From: Pohlia nutans
Taxonomy: Eukaryota > Streptophyta > Bryopsida > Bryales > Mniaceae
Assembly: GCA_022496805.1 (NCBI GenBank)
Contig: CM040092.1
Location: 22,028,113 to 22,092,112 of the forward strand
Length of the DNA: 64,000 bases
Direction of reading: 5' to 3'
Part shown: piece after piece, positions 36,374-47,137 of the stretch
Layout of the letters: the number at the start of each line of letters is the position of its first letter
Position numbering within the stretch: position 1 is the stretch's first letter
Made by a program: the position numbers and the translations under genes
Notes under the pieces: generated by a model
What the model saw: only the letters and a program-made list of their open reading frames with translations
Databases searched by the model: none
What the model was told of the DNA's origin: nothing

Positions 36374-36829
36374 TTAACGTAAACTTAGACCTCTTTAGTA
36401 TGAGGTTTCTCTAGAACAACATTCTGGAATACTTGTCACATTATTATTTATTCTAGCACACATTCAAACTATGTCAATTTCCGAGGTCAGGATGTACCAA
36501 TTAAAGAGGTCAGGACGTACTGATCTCACCTAATTGAAGCTCCCATTAAAGTATTGGTACTTTGGTAGTGCACTCCTTGATAGATGCAGCTGCATTGCAA
36601 CTACAGGCTTCCGTTGACCACTATCACGAAAGAAAGTGACAGATTAGTCATACTAGTTTTTATTGTTTGCTAAGTTTCCAGAAGAATCATTAGTGCCCAG
36701 TCTCACTTGAAAAGATGAACAGTGTTCTGACTCCATACCGCTGACTTTGTCTTGGTGGAAGGACAGCATGGGCACAGTTTAGAAGAGGTCACAACAACTT
36801 GAGGATCAGATATAGAAAAGCCAGTGAGT

Positions 36830-37583
36830 TCAAAACCACTTGCAAATCTCTGGGCACACATGTACCACTGTAAATACTACCCGAGTAGACGTGAAGCAGT
36901 TCACAAGTTGGATGCTAAAATGGCATGAACATGAGGTGTAGATGAGAAGTAATAGCAATGCATGACCGTGGAATGCAATCAAAAGAAACATACTAGAAGT
37001 GGTAGTAACCCTAACACCAAAAGAACCACAGCTGGGAGAAACCAAAGGCTTACCACTATCCTTGTCATCTAAACTCTGGACAGAGGTACACGCTTGCAAT
37101 TCGATATATGTATCCCCGGCCACTTCAACAAAAGCTCGAACCTGAAATCTCAGCAGTTTTGGAAAATGTGGGTCAGCAAATTCCTCCACAACACGAACCT
37201 CTTCGCATTATTTGAATCTTGGAGAATGAAACTTCGGGAAAACCCGCTTGCTAGAATGAACAATTTCGGGTTGTCACCAATCTCTTGGTCAATGAAATAG
37301 CAATCGGCATCATTTCCTGAAGACCTTCTAAACCCTAAACCTCATATGAAGAAGACTGACAATTCAGAAGTTAACGAATAACGTCCGGGATCCCAATGAA
37401 AATCTAAAGCAAGGGTATAATGAAAGATGATAGGTCAAAACCTGCAGTCGAGAGACTATGACATCGATGTGTTGCCTTCGGTGAAAGTCCCAATCCTGTA
37501 ATGCTGCTACAATGCCCAAAGATGGAGACAACGATAAAAAACCACCTCCAGTACTACGTAAAACCCTAAACCCTAAACCCTAG
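36830..37583 (-). other. Candidate minus-strand gene, unit 1, unidentified
   Basis: The minus strand starts at a telobox run (AAACCCT x3, 37,561-37,583), a plant promoter motif common near transcription starts. About 280 bases on is an ATG ATG opening a 20-codon frame (MMPIAISLTKRLVTTRN, basic and presequence-like). Further on, an exon-like open segment (37,054 to about 37,205) ends at a good donor GTAAGCC and contains HFPKLLRFQVRAFVE. That peptide is kept in the sister copy, but the sister has an in-frame stop and no donor. I do not recognise the protein. It may be a decayed gene or a transcript without coding function. Confidence 0.3.
37561..37583 (-). promoter_or_regulatory. Telobox run, unit 1
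   Basis: Three AAACCCT units. Teloboxes occur in many plant promoters near the transcription start; the interpretation as a promoter element here is inference. Confidence 0.5.
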
Positions 37584-37901
37584 AGCGTCAGCAGCAGCAG
37601 CGTCTTCTCCGAAAACAGAAGTCGGTAATGAAATCGAACACAGAAGTCCGTAATCTTCAGCTCCGCAAACACACAGCTCTTCTGGATCTTTCTGCTCAAA
37701 GTCTCTAATCGTAATGGAGCGGATTTCATGGAGGTACATAACATGATTAAGCAGGAGTATTCTGACCCTTCTGACTCCTGCAGAATATTATTCATCACAT
37801 TATGTCCGATGTTAACAGGCACGGAAGAAGGTGTCATATGCACAGTCCGGGGAGAAATTTTAGCTTAACCAGCTAAGATCCGACCGGTTTTCTAGAGCAT
37901 T

Positions 37902-38546
37902 AGAGTTATTTGTAAAGTCAAGCAAAAAATTTCCACGAGGAAAGGCAAGGCAGAATTGGTTTTTCAGCTTGAAAGGCGGCGAAAATGAGTTTTGGCCCCT
38001 TTTTTTTCGACCAGTCACAACGCACTATGATATCAGAGAGATTTGAACCTTGAACCTCCCCAATGCAAGAGAAGCTATTCCAAACATAGCTTGAGTTCCC
38101 ATGGAGGAACCTCCACGTATCCCCGATACCAACCTCATGTTCCCCCAAGGGAAGAAGCTTGCTGCAATGTTGTTTTTTTTTTTTTTTTGGCTATATTTCG
38201 CAAGATTTCTCTGCAAAATATGGCATTTCTCTTTTGTTAAGGAAAAAATGAGAATTTTTTAATTCTTTTTCGTTAGATTTTATCTATATTTTTTGTGAAG
38301 ATAGCCAGATTTTGTGAAGAAAACTACCAAAATATGAAGAAATTATATCAAAATATGATTGTAAGCTTAAGATTTTGCCAAATATTCTTTTCCAATTTTT
38401 TTACGTCGCCATTTAGTCTTCAAGAAAAAAAAACACAGGATAAACACTTGGTGGCTTGTGTGAGTGGATGTCAGAAAATTCTAAATCAAGATTGAAAACA
38501 CTATGTGGAAGATAGGCTATTTGGTTTTCACTTTATAGATAACTCT
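37902..38546. mobile_element. AGAGTTAT-ended element, 645 bp
   Basis: AGAGTTATTTGTAAAGT left and inverted ACTTTATAGATAACTCT right, related to the 227-bp element at 4,101. Present only in unit 1. Contains a T run near 38,167-38,188. Confidence 0.5.
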
Positions 38547-39167
38547 ATTCTCTTAGTTGACCTAAAAAAAAAGGAATATTTTATGTTTTTCCCCTTAAAT
38601 GATCAGTTTTTTTCCTTAGATTTTGAACTCGATTAGGCAATTATCGATTTCAACCAGTTTATTTGTAACTAAAGGTCGGTTGTCTCCAAACATTGGTCAT
38701 ATGTGCTCCATCATCTTCTCCCTGAGGCTATTGCTTCTGTATGTATATCCAAGCTTTGTACTTTCGCACCAGAATCATGGAGTTCTGAGATGTGAAGAGA
38801 TACCACTGTATTTCTGAGTTTGAACTCTTTAGTCGGTGATGAGGCATAAAGTTTCGTTTGTTTCTTGATCTTGGAGCATGAGCTATGGACAAACACTTCA
38901 TCAGATGATGAAAAATTATGTATATAGACAAAGATGTAGAGCACAAGTTTTGAATGCGAGTGGGAGTAGCTCTCACCTATGCAACCACGCTCATCTACCG
39001 CAGGTTCAAGCTTCGTGCGAGGCATGTTACAATTGGTATAGATCCAATTAGAGTTAGAGGCTCTGATTGGATAATGAATTAATGATTGGATAATGAGTTA
39101 ATGATTGGATAATGATGAGTGCTCTGAGTTAGAACACTCATCATAATGAAATGACTGAGGTCGGAAG

Positions 39168-39293
39168 ATGAACATCTTGCGTGAAGCACTCTTCGTGGTG
39201 GCAGGAATATTGTTTCTTATCCTGCTAGGCTTTCTCTACAAACAATTCTTGGCTCCGAGATTTATCTGCCCTTGTCAACAACATAACAATTGA
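39168..39293 (+). CDS. Small single-pass membrane protein candidate, unit 1 (41 aa)
   Basis: A 41-residue frame starts MNILREALF, has a hydrophobic stretch of about 18 residues (VVAGILFLILLGFL), then YKQFLAPRF and a cysteine-containing tail. The sister copy at 43,009-43,131 has the same layout and keeps FLY-x-x-FLAPRF while surrounding DNA has diverged. Initiation at this ATG is not certain because an upstream ATG is out of frame. No family recognised; function unknown. Confidence 0.3.
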   Translation: MNILREALFVVAGILFLILLGFLYKQFLAPRFICPCQQHNN

Positions 39294-39936
39294 TTGATGT
39301 TGAAGGTATATCATGGTTCTAGCAACTCTGCATTCAATGCTTCTACATCAATGTCGAGACTCCTATAAAACCCAAAAATGCATGTTCTACTTCCGACAAT
39401 TTTCCAAAACCCAACCTCTCTATGTGTACTAAATTTGATGCTTCCACATCAATATTGAAGACCCCCTTCTATAAAACCTAGAAATGCACGTTCTACTTCG
39501 TAAATATTTCCAAAACCGAGCCTCTCAATGTGTACTACATTCAATGCGTCCACGTAAATGTCGAGACGCTCCTTCTATAAAACCTAGAAATGTACGTTCT
39601 GCTTCATGGCAATTTTCCAAAACCCAACCTCTCCATGATGTACTTGCAGAACAATATAGAAAGTGGGAATGATGAAATCCTCATCCTAACAGGCAAAAAT
39701 GGTTTCCGATTTTTTTGCAATCCATGTCCCAGTTGGTTGCCGATTTGATAAAAAAAGAAAGGAGCAAATGTTGATGGAGAAGAAGTTATGATAATATTGG
39801 ATTTCGTGCATCGCTTATCAGGGCGTGAAGATGGCATTAATAATCAATTGAAAATAGTTTGATAAGTGGAAATAAACTATTGAAGTGTTGAACTACCATG
39901 TAACAAAGAACATGGTTTGGGGTTGTGCAATCCACA

Positions 39937-39978
39937 ATGGAATCCTCTCGGAGTTTTTGGAAAGCAAGCAGCGATTGA
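39937..39978 (+). pseudogene. 5' stub of the F-box gene
   Basis: Reads MESSRSFWKASSD then TGA. The first nine codons match the start of the intact F-box gene at 43,684; the following bases run straight into the start of duplication unit 2. The 5' flank is also duplicated, so the break point of the tandem duplication lies inside codon 10-14 of the gene. Confidence 0.8.
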
Positions 39979-40398
39979 TGACGTATTTAGTGGAAGAACG
40001 CCATGACTTTCTCATTCACAAGTAAGAAATTTTGAAGACACACATGCCACTCTTCCAAGCTTCTACAGTTCTTTGTTAGAAATTGAGTTTCATCTGATGA
40101 CACCTTCATTAACGTACACTTAGACCTTCTTAATATGAGGTTTCTCTAAAACAATATTCTAGAATACTTGTCACACTATTTTTGATTCCAGCACACATTC
40201 AATCTGTGTCATAGTCAATTCTTTTTGGGACCCCATAATCTGCAGTCCAATTAAAGAGGTCAGGATGTATTGATCTGAAGCTCCCATTAAAGTATTGATA
40301 GTGCACTCCTTGATAGATACAGGTGCATACAAATCTCGTTGCGTTATATGACGAATTAGGGTTTCTAGCCCGCAAAAAGTGAAAGTCACGTAATCTCT

Positions 40399-40514
40399 GG
40401 TTTCGGGGGAAATCCCCGAAACCGGGGATTATTTTCTGGCCGTGATTTACATAAGGGAATCAACGGAGGCGAGGCCTATATTCCCATAAAGGCCTCACCT
40501 CCGTTGATTGCCCT
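40399..40514. repeat. Hairpin block specific to unit 2
   Basis: GGTTTCGGGG (40,399-40,408) pairs with CCCCGAAACC (40,414-40,423), while AATCCCC (40,411) can instead pair with GGGGATT (40,424-40,430), so two stems compete. A second, longer stem of about 24 bp joins 40,454-40,477 with 40,490-40,514 across a 12-base loop. Unit 1 lacks the whole block. Confidence 0.6.
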
Positions 40515-40992
40515 ATAATACAGGCTTCTGCTGACCAATATCACGAAAGAAAGTGAGAGATTAGCCATACTTGATTTTATTGTTTGCGAAGTTTCCAGAA
40601 GAATCATTAGTGCCCAGTCTAACTTGAAAAGATGAACAGTGTTCTGACTCCATACCTCTGACATTATCTTGGTTGAAGGACATGGGCACAGTTTAGAAGA
40701 GATGACAACAACTTGAGGATCAGATATAGAAAAACCACTTGCAAATATCTGGTGCCACTATCTGCATGCAGATAAATACTAGTCGTGAAGCAGTTTACAA
40801 TCATCAGTTGGATGCTAAAATGGCATAAACATGAGGTGTAGATGAAATATAGGTGACCATTGAGGAGACGGATGCTGCAACTTACACAAAAGAGACATCA
40901 ACTTACAATGTAAAGCATACCTTGTGAGATGGTCATGAACAAGCACATAACACTGTACAGCCTTAGATGACCTCGTACAGTACATCTTCATG

Positions 40993-41800
40993 TCAAGTGC
41001 ATTGTGCATTTGCAATCCCAGCATCCGCATTGAAAGAGATGTTTGGGAAGGAATTGATCCACATCAGCAAGAGAGAACTAAGCTCCGTGCTTGACAATAG
41101 CGAACGGAAGAGAAGTAATAGCAATGCATAACCGTGGAATGCAATCAAAGGAAACATTAATACTAGAAATGGTAGTAACCCTAGCACCAAAAAAACCACA
41201 GGGAGAAACCAGAAGCTTGGCAATGCCACTATCGTTATTATCTAAACTCTGGACAGAGGTACACGCTTGCAATACGATCTATGTAACCCCGGCCAATTCT
41301 ACAAAAGCTCGAACCTGAAATCTCAGTAGTTTTGGAAAATGTGGGTTAGCCAATTTCTCCACAACACCAACCTCTTCGCATTATTTTTATCTTGGAGAAT
41401 GGAGCTTCGGGAAAGCCCGCTTGCAATTTGAGCTAGAATGTTGGGGCTCCACGGTCTACAGGAGTGAGATTATTTGATAACGTCCAGCGAACAACAATCA
41501 CCAATCTCTTCTTCAAAGAAATAGCAATCGGCATCATTTCCTGAAGACCTTCTAAACCCTAAACCTCAGACAATTCAGAGTCGTACGAGTAACGTCCGGG
41601 ATCCCAATGAAAATCTAAAGCAAAGGTATAATGAAAGATGATAGGGCAAAACCTGGAGTCGAGAGACTATGACATCGATGTGTTGCCTTCGGTGAAAGTC
41701 TCAATCCTGTAATGCTGCTTCAATGCCCAAAGATGGAGACAACGATGAAAAACCACCTCCAGTACTACGTAAACCCTAAACCCTAAACCCTAAACCCTAG
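40993..41800 (-). other. Candidate minus-strand gene, unit 2, decayed copy
   Basis: Counterpart of 36,830-37,583, with four AAACCCT units at 41,771-41,800, the same ATG ATG opening and the same HFPKLLRFQVRAFVE peptide. An in-frame stop interrupts the exon-like segment, and the splice donor seen in unit 1 is absent. Confidence 0.25.
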
Positions 41801-42004
41801 AACGTCAGCAGCAGCAGCGTCTTCTCCGAAAACAGAAGTCGGTAATGAAATCGAACACAGAAGTCCGTAATCTTCATCTCCGCAAGCACCCACAGCTTTT
41901 CTGGATCTTTCTGCTCAAAGTCTCAAATCGTAATGAAGCGGATTTCATGCAGGAGCATTCTGAGCCTTCTTACTCCTGCACAATATTATGCACCATGATC
42001 TCAA

Positions 42005-42545
42005 CCCCTAAAAGACCAAGGATTTACGGTTTCATGATGACAAATACAATTGACCATATTGTGAAAAATATAATTCAGCCGGGACAAAATTTTATATCAC
42101 TGGAATCAGTGAAGAACATTGCATATAAAACAACATGCCCATTAGCCTTTCAGTAGCCTTCATGCGTATTGTTTTCCCTTCATGCATTGTGTTCATCACC
42201 TTGAGCCTCCACCTGTCCACTTAGTTACTGGTGAAGTATTGTTGGGTGTGGAATATTCCACACTATCTACTGTAGAGTCAAGACAAGGACAGCGCATGCT
42301 ACTGAATGTTATGAAACAAGCGGCTAGTCGCGTAGTCCGTGCCTTAGTATTTACCCTAGGTTTACTTTTACACCTTGTTTGTATTGTTTAGTCATGTAAT
42401 TCTTTGAAAGCAAAGTGTTTCCGTAGTCTCTCCCCTAGTGGGGCAGAGACAATAAATTTGAACAAACGCAAGTTTATTGAGAATCTACTCAAAAGTGCTA
42501 AAAAAAACATGAGGTTCAATTCGGGTTTCTTAGTCACATTAGAGG
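42005..42545. mobile_element. 230-bp family TTAA MITE split by another repeat
   Basis: Starts CCCCTAAAAGACCAAGG after TCAA, ends before TTAA (42,546-42,549). The block at about 42,127-42,465, related to 10,013-10,175 and 6,085-6,260, lies inside it. Absent from unit 1. Confidence 0.55.
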
Positions 42546-43008
42546 TTAACTCATGGTGAAAAATGAATTAGGAAGTGTCATATGATCAAGTCATCTTTTC
42601 CTTTAAGCTATTGCTTGTGTATGTATATCCATGGTTTTTTACTTTCGATTCATATCGCATCACAGTCATGAAGGGGTTCTTGAGATGTGAAGAGGTGCCA
42701 CCTTATGATATTCATAGTTGTAATCCCTGCATTTGGACTATTGGATTCATGATTAGGTCGGCGATGAGACATAAGGTTCCATTTGCTTGATGATATTGGA
42801 GCATGAACCATGGACAAAGACTATGACGGATGATGAGGGAAGATGTATCTGGACAAAGATATTGAACACAAGTTTTGGATGCATGTGGACGTGGTAGCTC
42901 TCGCTTGTGCAACCATGTTCATCTATCATAAGCTCAAGCTCCCTACAAGGCATGTCACAATTGGTACAGACCCAATTGGAATCCAACGCCGGCATTCATC
43001 ATGATGAC

Positions 43009-43131
43009 ATGAGTGAGGACGTGCTTGATGTATTCCTTGCGATTTTTGGGCTATTTCTTTTCCCATTGTTGTTCTTTCTCTACAACCGATTTTTGGCTCC
43101 AAGATTTAAGTGTAGAACCTTGCTAACCTAA
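43009..43131 (+). CDS. Small single-pass membrane protein candidate, unit 2 (40 aa)
   Basis: MSEDVLDVF followed by a hydrophobic run (LAIFGLFLFPLLFFLY) and NRFLAPRF, then a short basic tail. The frame is open further upstream to 42,907. It pairs with the 41-aa frame in unit 1. It could be a small secretory-pathway or membrane peptide gene, or a remnant of a larger one. Confidence 0.3.
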   Translation: MSEDVLDVFLAIFGLFLFPLLFFLYNRFLAPRFKCRTLLT

Positions 43132-43683
43132 TAATTGACTAATGTTCAAGATATACTATGATTTTCACCACTCTGACTTCAATGCGTCCACAACAATGTC
43201 AAGACTCTCCTTCTATAAAACATAGAAATACATGTTTTACTTAATAAATATTTTCAAAAATCCAACCTCTCAATGTATGCTAAATTTGATGTTTCCACAT
43301 CAATGTTAAGATTCTCCTTCAACAAAAAATCTAGAAATGCATGTTCTATTTCATCGGAGTTTTCCAAAACCCGACCTCTTAATGATGTCCTTGTAGTGTG
43401 ATGCAAAAAGTAGGAAATTCAAAAAGACAAAATCGTCATCCTAACTACCAAGAATGGAAGAATACAGATTTATTTTTGCAATCCATGTCCCCTTGGTCTC
43501 CGATCCAAGAAAAGGGACAAATGTTGATGGAGATATGACAATATTGGATTTCGTGCATTGTTTAGCAAGTCGTGAGGACAATATCAATTATCAATTGAAG
43601 GTAGTTTGATAAGTGGAGATAGAATATTGAAGTTTTAAACAACCATGTAACAAATAATAAGGTTGGAGGTTGTGCAACCTACA

Positions 43684-45611
43684 ATGGAATCCTCTCGGAG
43701 TTTCTGGAAGAGGTTTTGGAAAGGGAGTAGCGATCGACGCAACAACCCGGGCATGATGAACCGGTGGATGGCCAAGCGGAACCGCGAAGGTGAAAAACAA
43801 CGGAAAATTGTCACCACAATAGCAAGGACTACTTCTCCTATAAAGAAAGAGAAGTTGCCTATGGAAGCAGTGGAACGAGTGCTGGCTCACTTGCCGCTAC
43901 CGGCGCTTGTCCGTGCCCGTTGTGTCTGTAAACGATGGCGTGTTCTCATTGCCTCTCCACAGTTCTTGCATGTGCGAGCTCAAATTCCCCTTGTGGCAAA
44001 CCCGCCCTACTTTCCGATGGTAGGCCTAACCATACAAGAGTTCAAAATAAACTAGGTAGCCCAATTCCGTGAAGAATTGAGTAACAAACACTAAATAGAG
44101 GTGCTTCACTGAATTTAGATTGAATATGAAGTTATGTTAGCTTCTTCAAATTGGTAGTCAATTTCACAAATTGGTACACTTTGACATTTTCAATCAAAAT
44201 GCCTAGGAGATATATTAACATCTAAATAGTTTGAACGTTTGACAAGTGTGCTACAAAATATTTGAAGATGTCCTTTTAGAAAGAAAAAAACAGATTAAAG
44301 ATTTTGAGTGTAGTTACTTTTGATTCTAAAAATGCCAATTAAGTAGCATTTATAAATAGAGAATCAAGGTATTAAAAAAAGTGCCATTACTAGTCGTTTC
44401 CAATTTCTATTCAAAAATGAAACCATAGTTCCAAACTTGATAGTTTTAGATTTATATACAAAATGGTTTGTTTTTACAAATCTAATATGTTTTTCAAAAT
44501 CTTGTTGAAAATCGGATATTTCAAATCAAACTAAACTAATAACATCATTTTCAAATATAAATAGAGAAATATCTAAATATGCCTTAAGACCCTGCATTTT
44601 TTTTTATTGTTGTATCTTTAATCTACAAAAATACATTTCATCTCTTCATGACTGCTAGTCCGGCACACTTGGCTATTGTAACAGGTGTTCTCCCAAAGCT
44701 ATGGCCGCAAGTGTTGCGCCTTTGACTTCACTAACTACCAATGGCAACGTCTGGCTCCTCTTGACTTTGTCCCATACAAAGTAGCCTACGTCGCAGGCGC
44801 AGGCGGTCTGTTATGCCTGCGAAACTGCTTTGAGCTTCTCGTGGTGTGCAACCCCATTACTCGCCAGTGGAAGAATCTTCCTCGATCCTCAGGGCAGCTC
44901 TGCATGGGCCAAAGCCTCATCTATATGGTGGTGGAAGGATCCAAACCCTACAAAATCATCACAATCTCGGCAGGAAACTCCAAAACCGAAGTGTATGACA
45001 ACAACTTACAGAAATGGATGATCACTTCACACAGCTTGCCGCCAGGTGTGACATGCATCCGAGGAAGAACTGTAGCATTTTGTAATGGTTTTTTGTATTG
45101 TATTATTGATGAAGGAGTGGGATCAAAGTTGAGCGGTGTGATTGCTTACGACGTACAGTTGGCAGTATGGAGCTCAATGTTGATTGCGTTGCCGTCAGGA
45201 TTTGGAAAAGCAAGGTCGTCAAATTCTCTACAACCGGGGAGCTTGGCGGCGTCATTGATCGAGTGTAGGGGCCATGTAATGCTGGTGGCGGAGAAAATGC
45301 AATTGGGCGTGACGTTGGTGTTTATTTTTGAGCTGCAGCTGATGAATATTACGTGGGTGGAAGTAGCATCACTGCCACATGAAGGGGAAGAGGAATTCGA
45401 GAGCTTCAAACAAGGATTGCGCTGTGATGGGGTGGTAGTGCACGGAAGCTTGATTTGTTTGACAAGCCAAAGCGGCGATATGGCCGTGTTGGACTTGGAA
45501 AAGGGCATGTGGGCGCGCTTGCCGGAGTGCCCACTCGCGTTAGGGAAGTCCGCTGATGTCATTGACATTGCCGTGTTTCCCTTCCTTCCCTCCCTTGATG
45601 CTCGAGTGTGA
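43684..45611 (+). CDS. F-box protein with kelch-like C-terminal repeats
   Basis: Two exons, 43,684-44,019 and 44,685-45,611, joined in phase 0 across a 665-bp GT-AG intron (donor ATG|GTAGGC, acceptor TAACAG|GTG), give 420 residues. The start is the ATG of MESSRSFWK; an upstream in-frame TTG is not a start. Residues about 58-100 are the F-box (LPMEAVERVLAHLP, then VCKRWRVL), which would bind a SKP1-like adaptor in an SCF ubiquitin ligase. The rest resembles plant F-box proteins of the At5g15710 / HAWAIIAN SKIRT type, with kelch-like blades: AFDFTNYQWQRL, LLCLRNC, VCNPITRQWKNLP, EVYDNNLQKW, AYDVQLAVWSSM, VLDLEKGMWARLPECP. At5g15710 is somewhat longer. The substrate is unknown. The 5' flank and first codons are duplicated at 39,937; no frame damage is seen in this copy. 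Confidence 0.88.
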
Positions 45612-45664
45612 CAATACAAGGTGTAAGACTTGTGATCCGAGAGTGGAGGCAAGTTGAAGTTTCT

Positions 45665-46145
45665 ATGACACTTTTTGATAGGGACAAGATTCTTTTAAAA
45701 TAGGTTCTTTAAGACAATATTTTTGGACTTTGAATTATATTGCGCAAGGTTGGATTTGGAAACAAATCAAACAATCTTACAATAGAAATCATGAAGTGTG
45801 ACACCTCGGACAAGATTTTTAATAGGTAATTTGAGACAAGACTTGGACTTTGAATTATATTGCGCAAAGTTGGATTTGGAAATAAGTCTTACAAAAATCA
45901 TGAATTTTGACGCCTCTTGATAGGGACAAGATTTCTAATAGGTACTTTGAGACATGCTCCATAGGCTCAAAATTGTGCAAGGTTGGATTTGGAATAATTG
46001 AAACGTTCACAGTTGAAATCATAAACTTTATCACTTCTGAATAAATACTTTAAGACAAGATTCTTGGAGGTAAAATTTCATAAAATTGGCTTTGAAACAA
46101 ATGAAACAATCTTATAGTTGAAATTGTGAATTTTGACACCTTGTA
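45665..46145. repeat. Degenerate minisatellite downstream of the F-box gene
   Basis: About four units of 107-120 bp, each with a GACAAGAT core and an AGGTTGGATTTGGAA core (45,741; 45,861; 45,974; about 46,081). It starts some 50 bases after the stop codon and may overlap the 3' untranslated region. Confidence 0.7.
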
Positions 46146-46930
46146 ATAGGAAATATTATTAAACCTCTTTGGTAAATAATATTCTATATGTATTTTTGAA
46201 AATTTCAAAATCAAACAATTCTTGCTCCTAAGGGGTGCACTCTTTACTAAACCTTGGCATCATGTACGTTCATGTCTTCATGACCCCTTGAAAAATACCC
46301 ATATATACAATTTTTTTATTGGTGAAAACAAAAGTATACAAACAAATTTTAATCATAAAAAATGGATAAATATATGTATACTAGAAAAAAATTAAAAATA
46401 GAACCAATAGCATAAATATACAACAATTAAATAAATTGATAGAAACACCCTTTTGTTATGTATAGTGCCCTAACAAAAAGATTGTCATCTCTTCTACTCA
46501 CCAATGAGAAAATTCATCTAAATTGACACAAAATTGGTATTTTATAAAAATTTCAAAAATACTCTTATATAACACTACAATAATCAATCATACCAAGCTT
46601 CAATTTTCAAAAATAGAATGTTGATTTTTGGTGAATTTTTTTACGTTTTTTTTTACTTTGACCTTATAAATTCATTTTAAATGATTTATGATAGATTTTA
46701 AAGTTCCGATTAGACATGCTAGTCAAAAACATAAAATTAAACAACTTTCCAGTTATAAGAAAATTCTATTATTAAAATTATTTTTGTTCATATAAATGCA
46801 ATTGCATATTGATTGTCGCCTACTACATTTGGCCTGACATTTGGCTACTTCAAACTCTACAACTAGTTGATTGTCTATACTTCTCCTACACAAAAGTGAT
46901 TTGATGATCAACAAACTTGACCACTCTATT
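46146..46930. other. Intergenic, no gene
   Basis: AT-rich, with one CCCGGG-family-like phrase near 46,240. Nothing else supported. Confidence 0.4.
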
Positions 46931-47034
46931 AACATGTGTGTCCACCTTTTGCTTTAATCACTTCTTCCAATCTAGAAGGCATAGATCGATACAACTCAAG
47001 GAGATTGTTTTCAAAAATCAAATTCCATTGGCAT
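46931..47034 (-). pseudogene. C-terminal scrap of a second Tc1-like transposase
   Basis: The minus strand reads ELYRSMPSRLEEVIKAKGG followed by HT and a stop, the conserved tail of Tc1-like transposases (compare SMSKRIEAVVASKGKWTKY in the element at 30,632). The rest of that element is absent; the LINE sequence begins directly beside it. Confidence 0.65.
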
Positions 47035-47137
47035 TCAAGAATTTTCGATCCCGGCGGCTCAGTCTCATTCGGCGAGTGTTAGTAGCGTCGACCTTCACAG
47101 CGGTCATGACATTCCAAGGAGCAACCCTGATCGGGCA

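Larger units (their letters stand above)
35994..39976. repeat. Tandem duplication, unit 1
   Basis: Starts at GACGTATGTAGTGG and ends inside a stub of the F-box gene. Collinear with unit 2 (39,977-43,720) in several long blocks: 35,994-36,135 with 39,977-40,112; 36,380-37,800 with 40,113-41,990; 38,690-39,976 with 42,575-43,720. Differences are mostly transposon insertions, one TTAA MITE at 36,139 and an AGAGTTAT element at 37,902 being specific to this unit. Confidence 0.8.
39977..43720. repeat. Tandem duplication, unit 2
   Basis: Begins GACGTATTTAGTGG and continues into the intact F-box gene. Unit-specific insertions are a hairpin block at about 40,332-40,517 and a split TTAA MITE at 42,005-42,545. 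Confidence 0.8.

Noticed and set aside
38043..38160. Pol III B-box-like GGTTCAAATC on the minus strand
   Set aside because: No convincing A-box or cloverleaf; it lies inside an inverted-repeat element.
37561..41800. Interstitial telomere or chromosome-end scar
   Set aside because: Only three to four AAACCCT units each, at promoter-like positions in both duplicated units; better read as teloboxes.
43663..43683. Earlier start for the F-box gene
   Set aside because: The codon is TTG; the first ATG is 43,684, and the duplicated stub begins at the same ATG.
45146..45652. 168-aa minus-strand frame
   Set aside because: Shadow of F-box exon 2, which has the recognisable domain on the plus strand.
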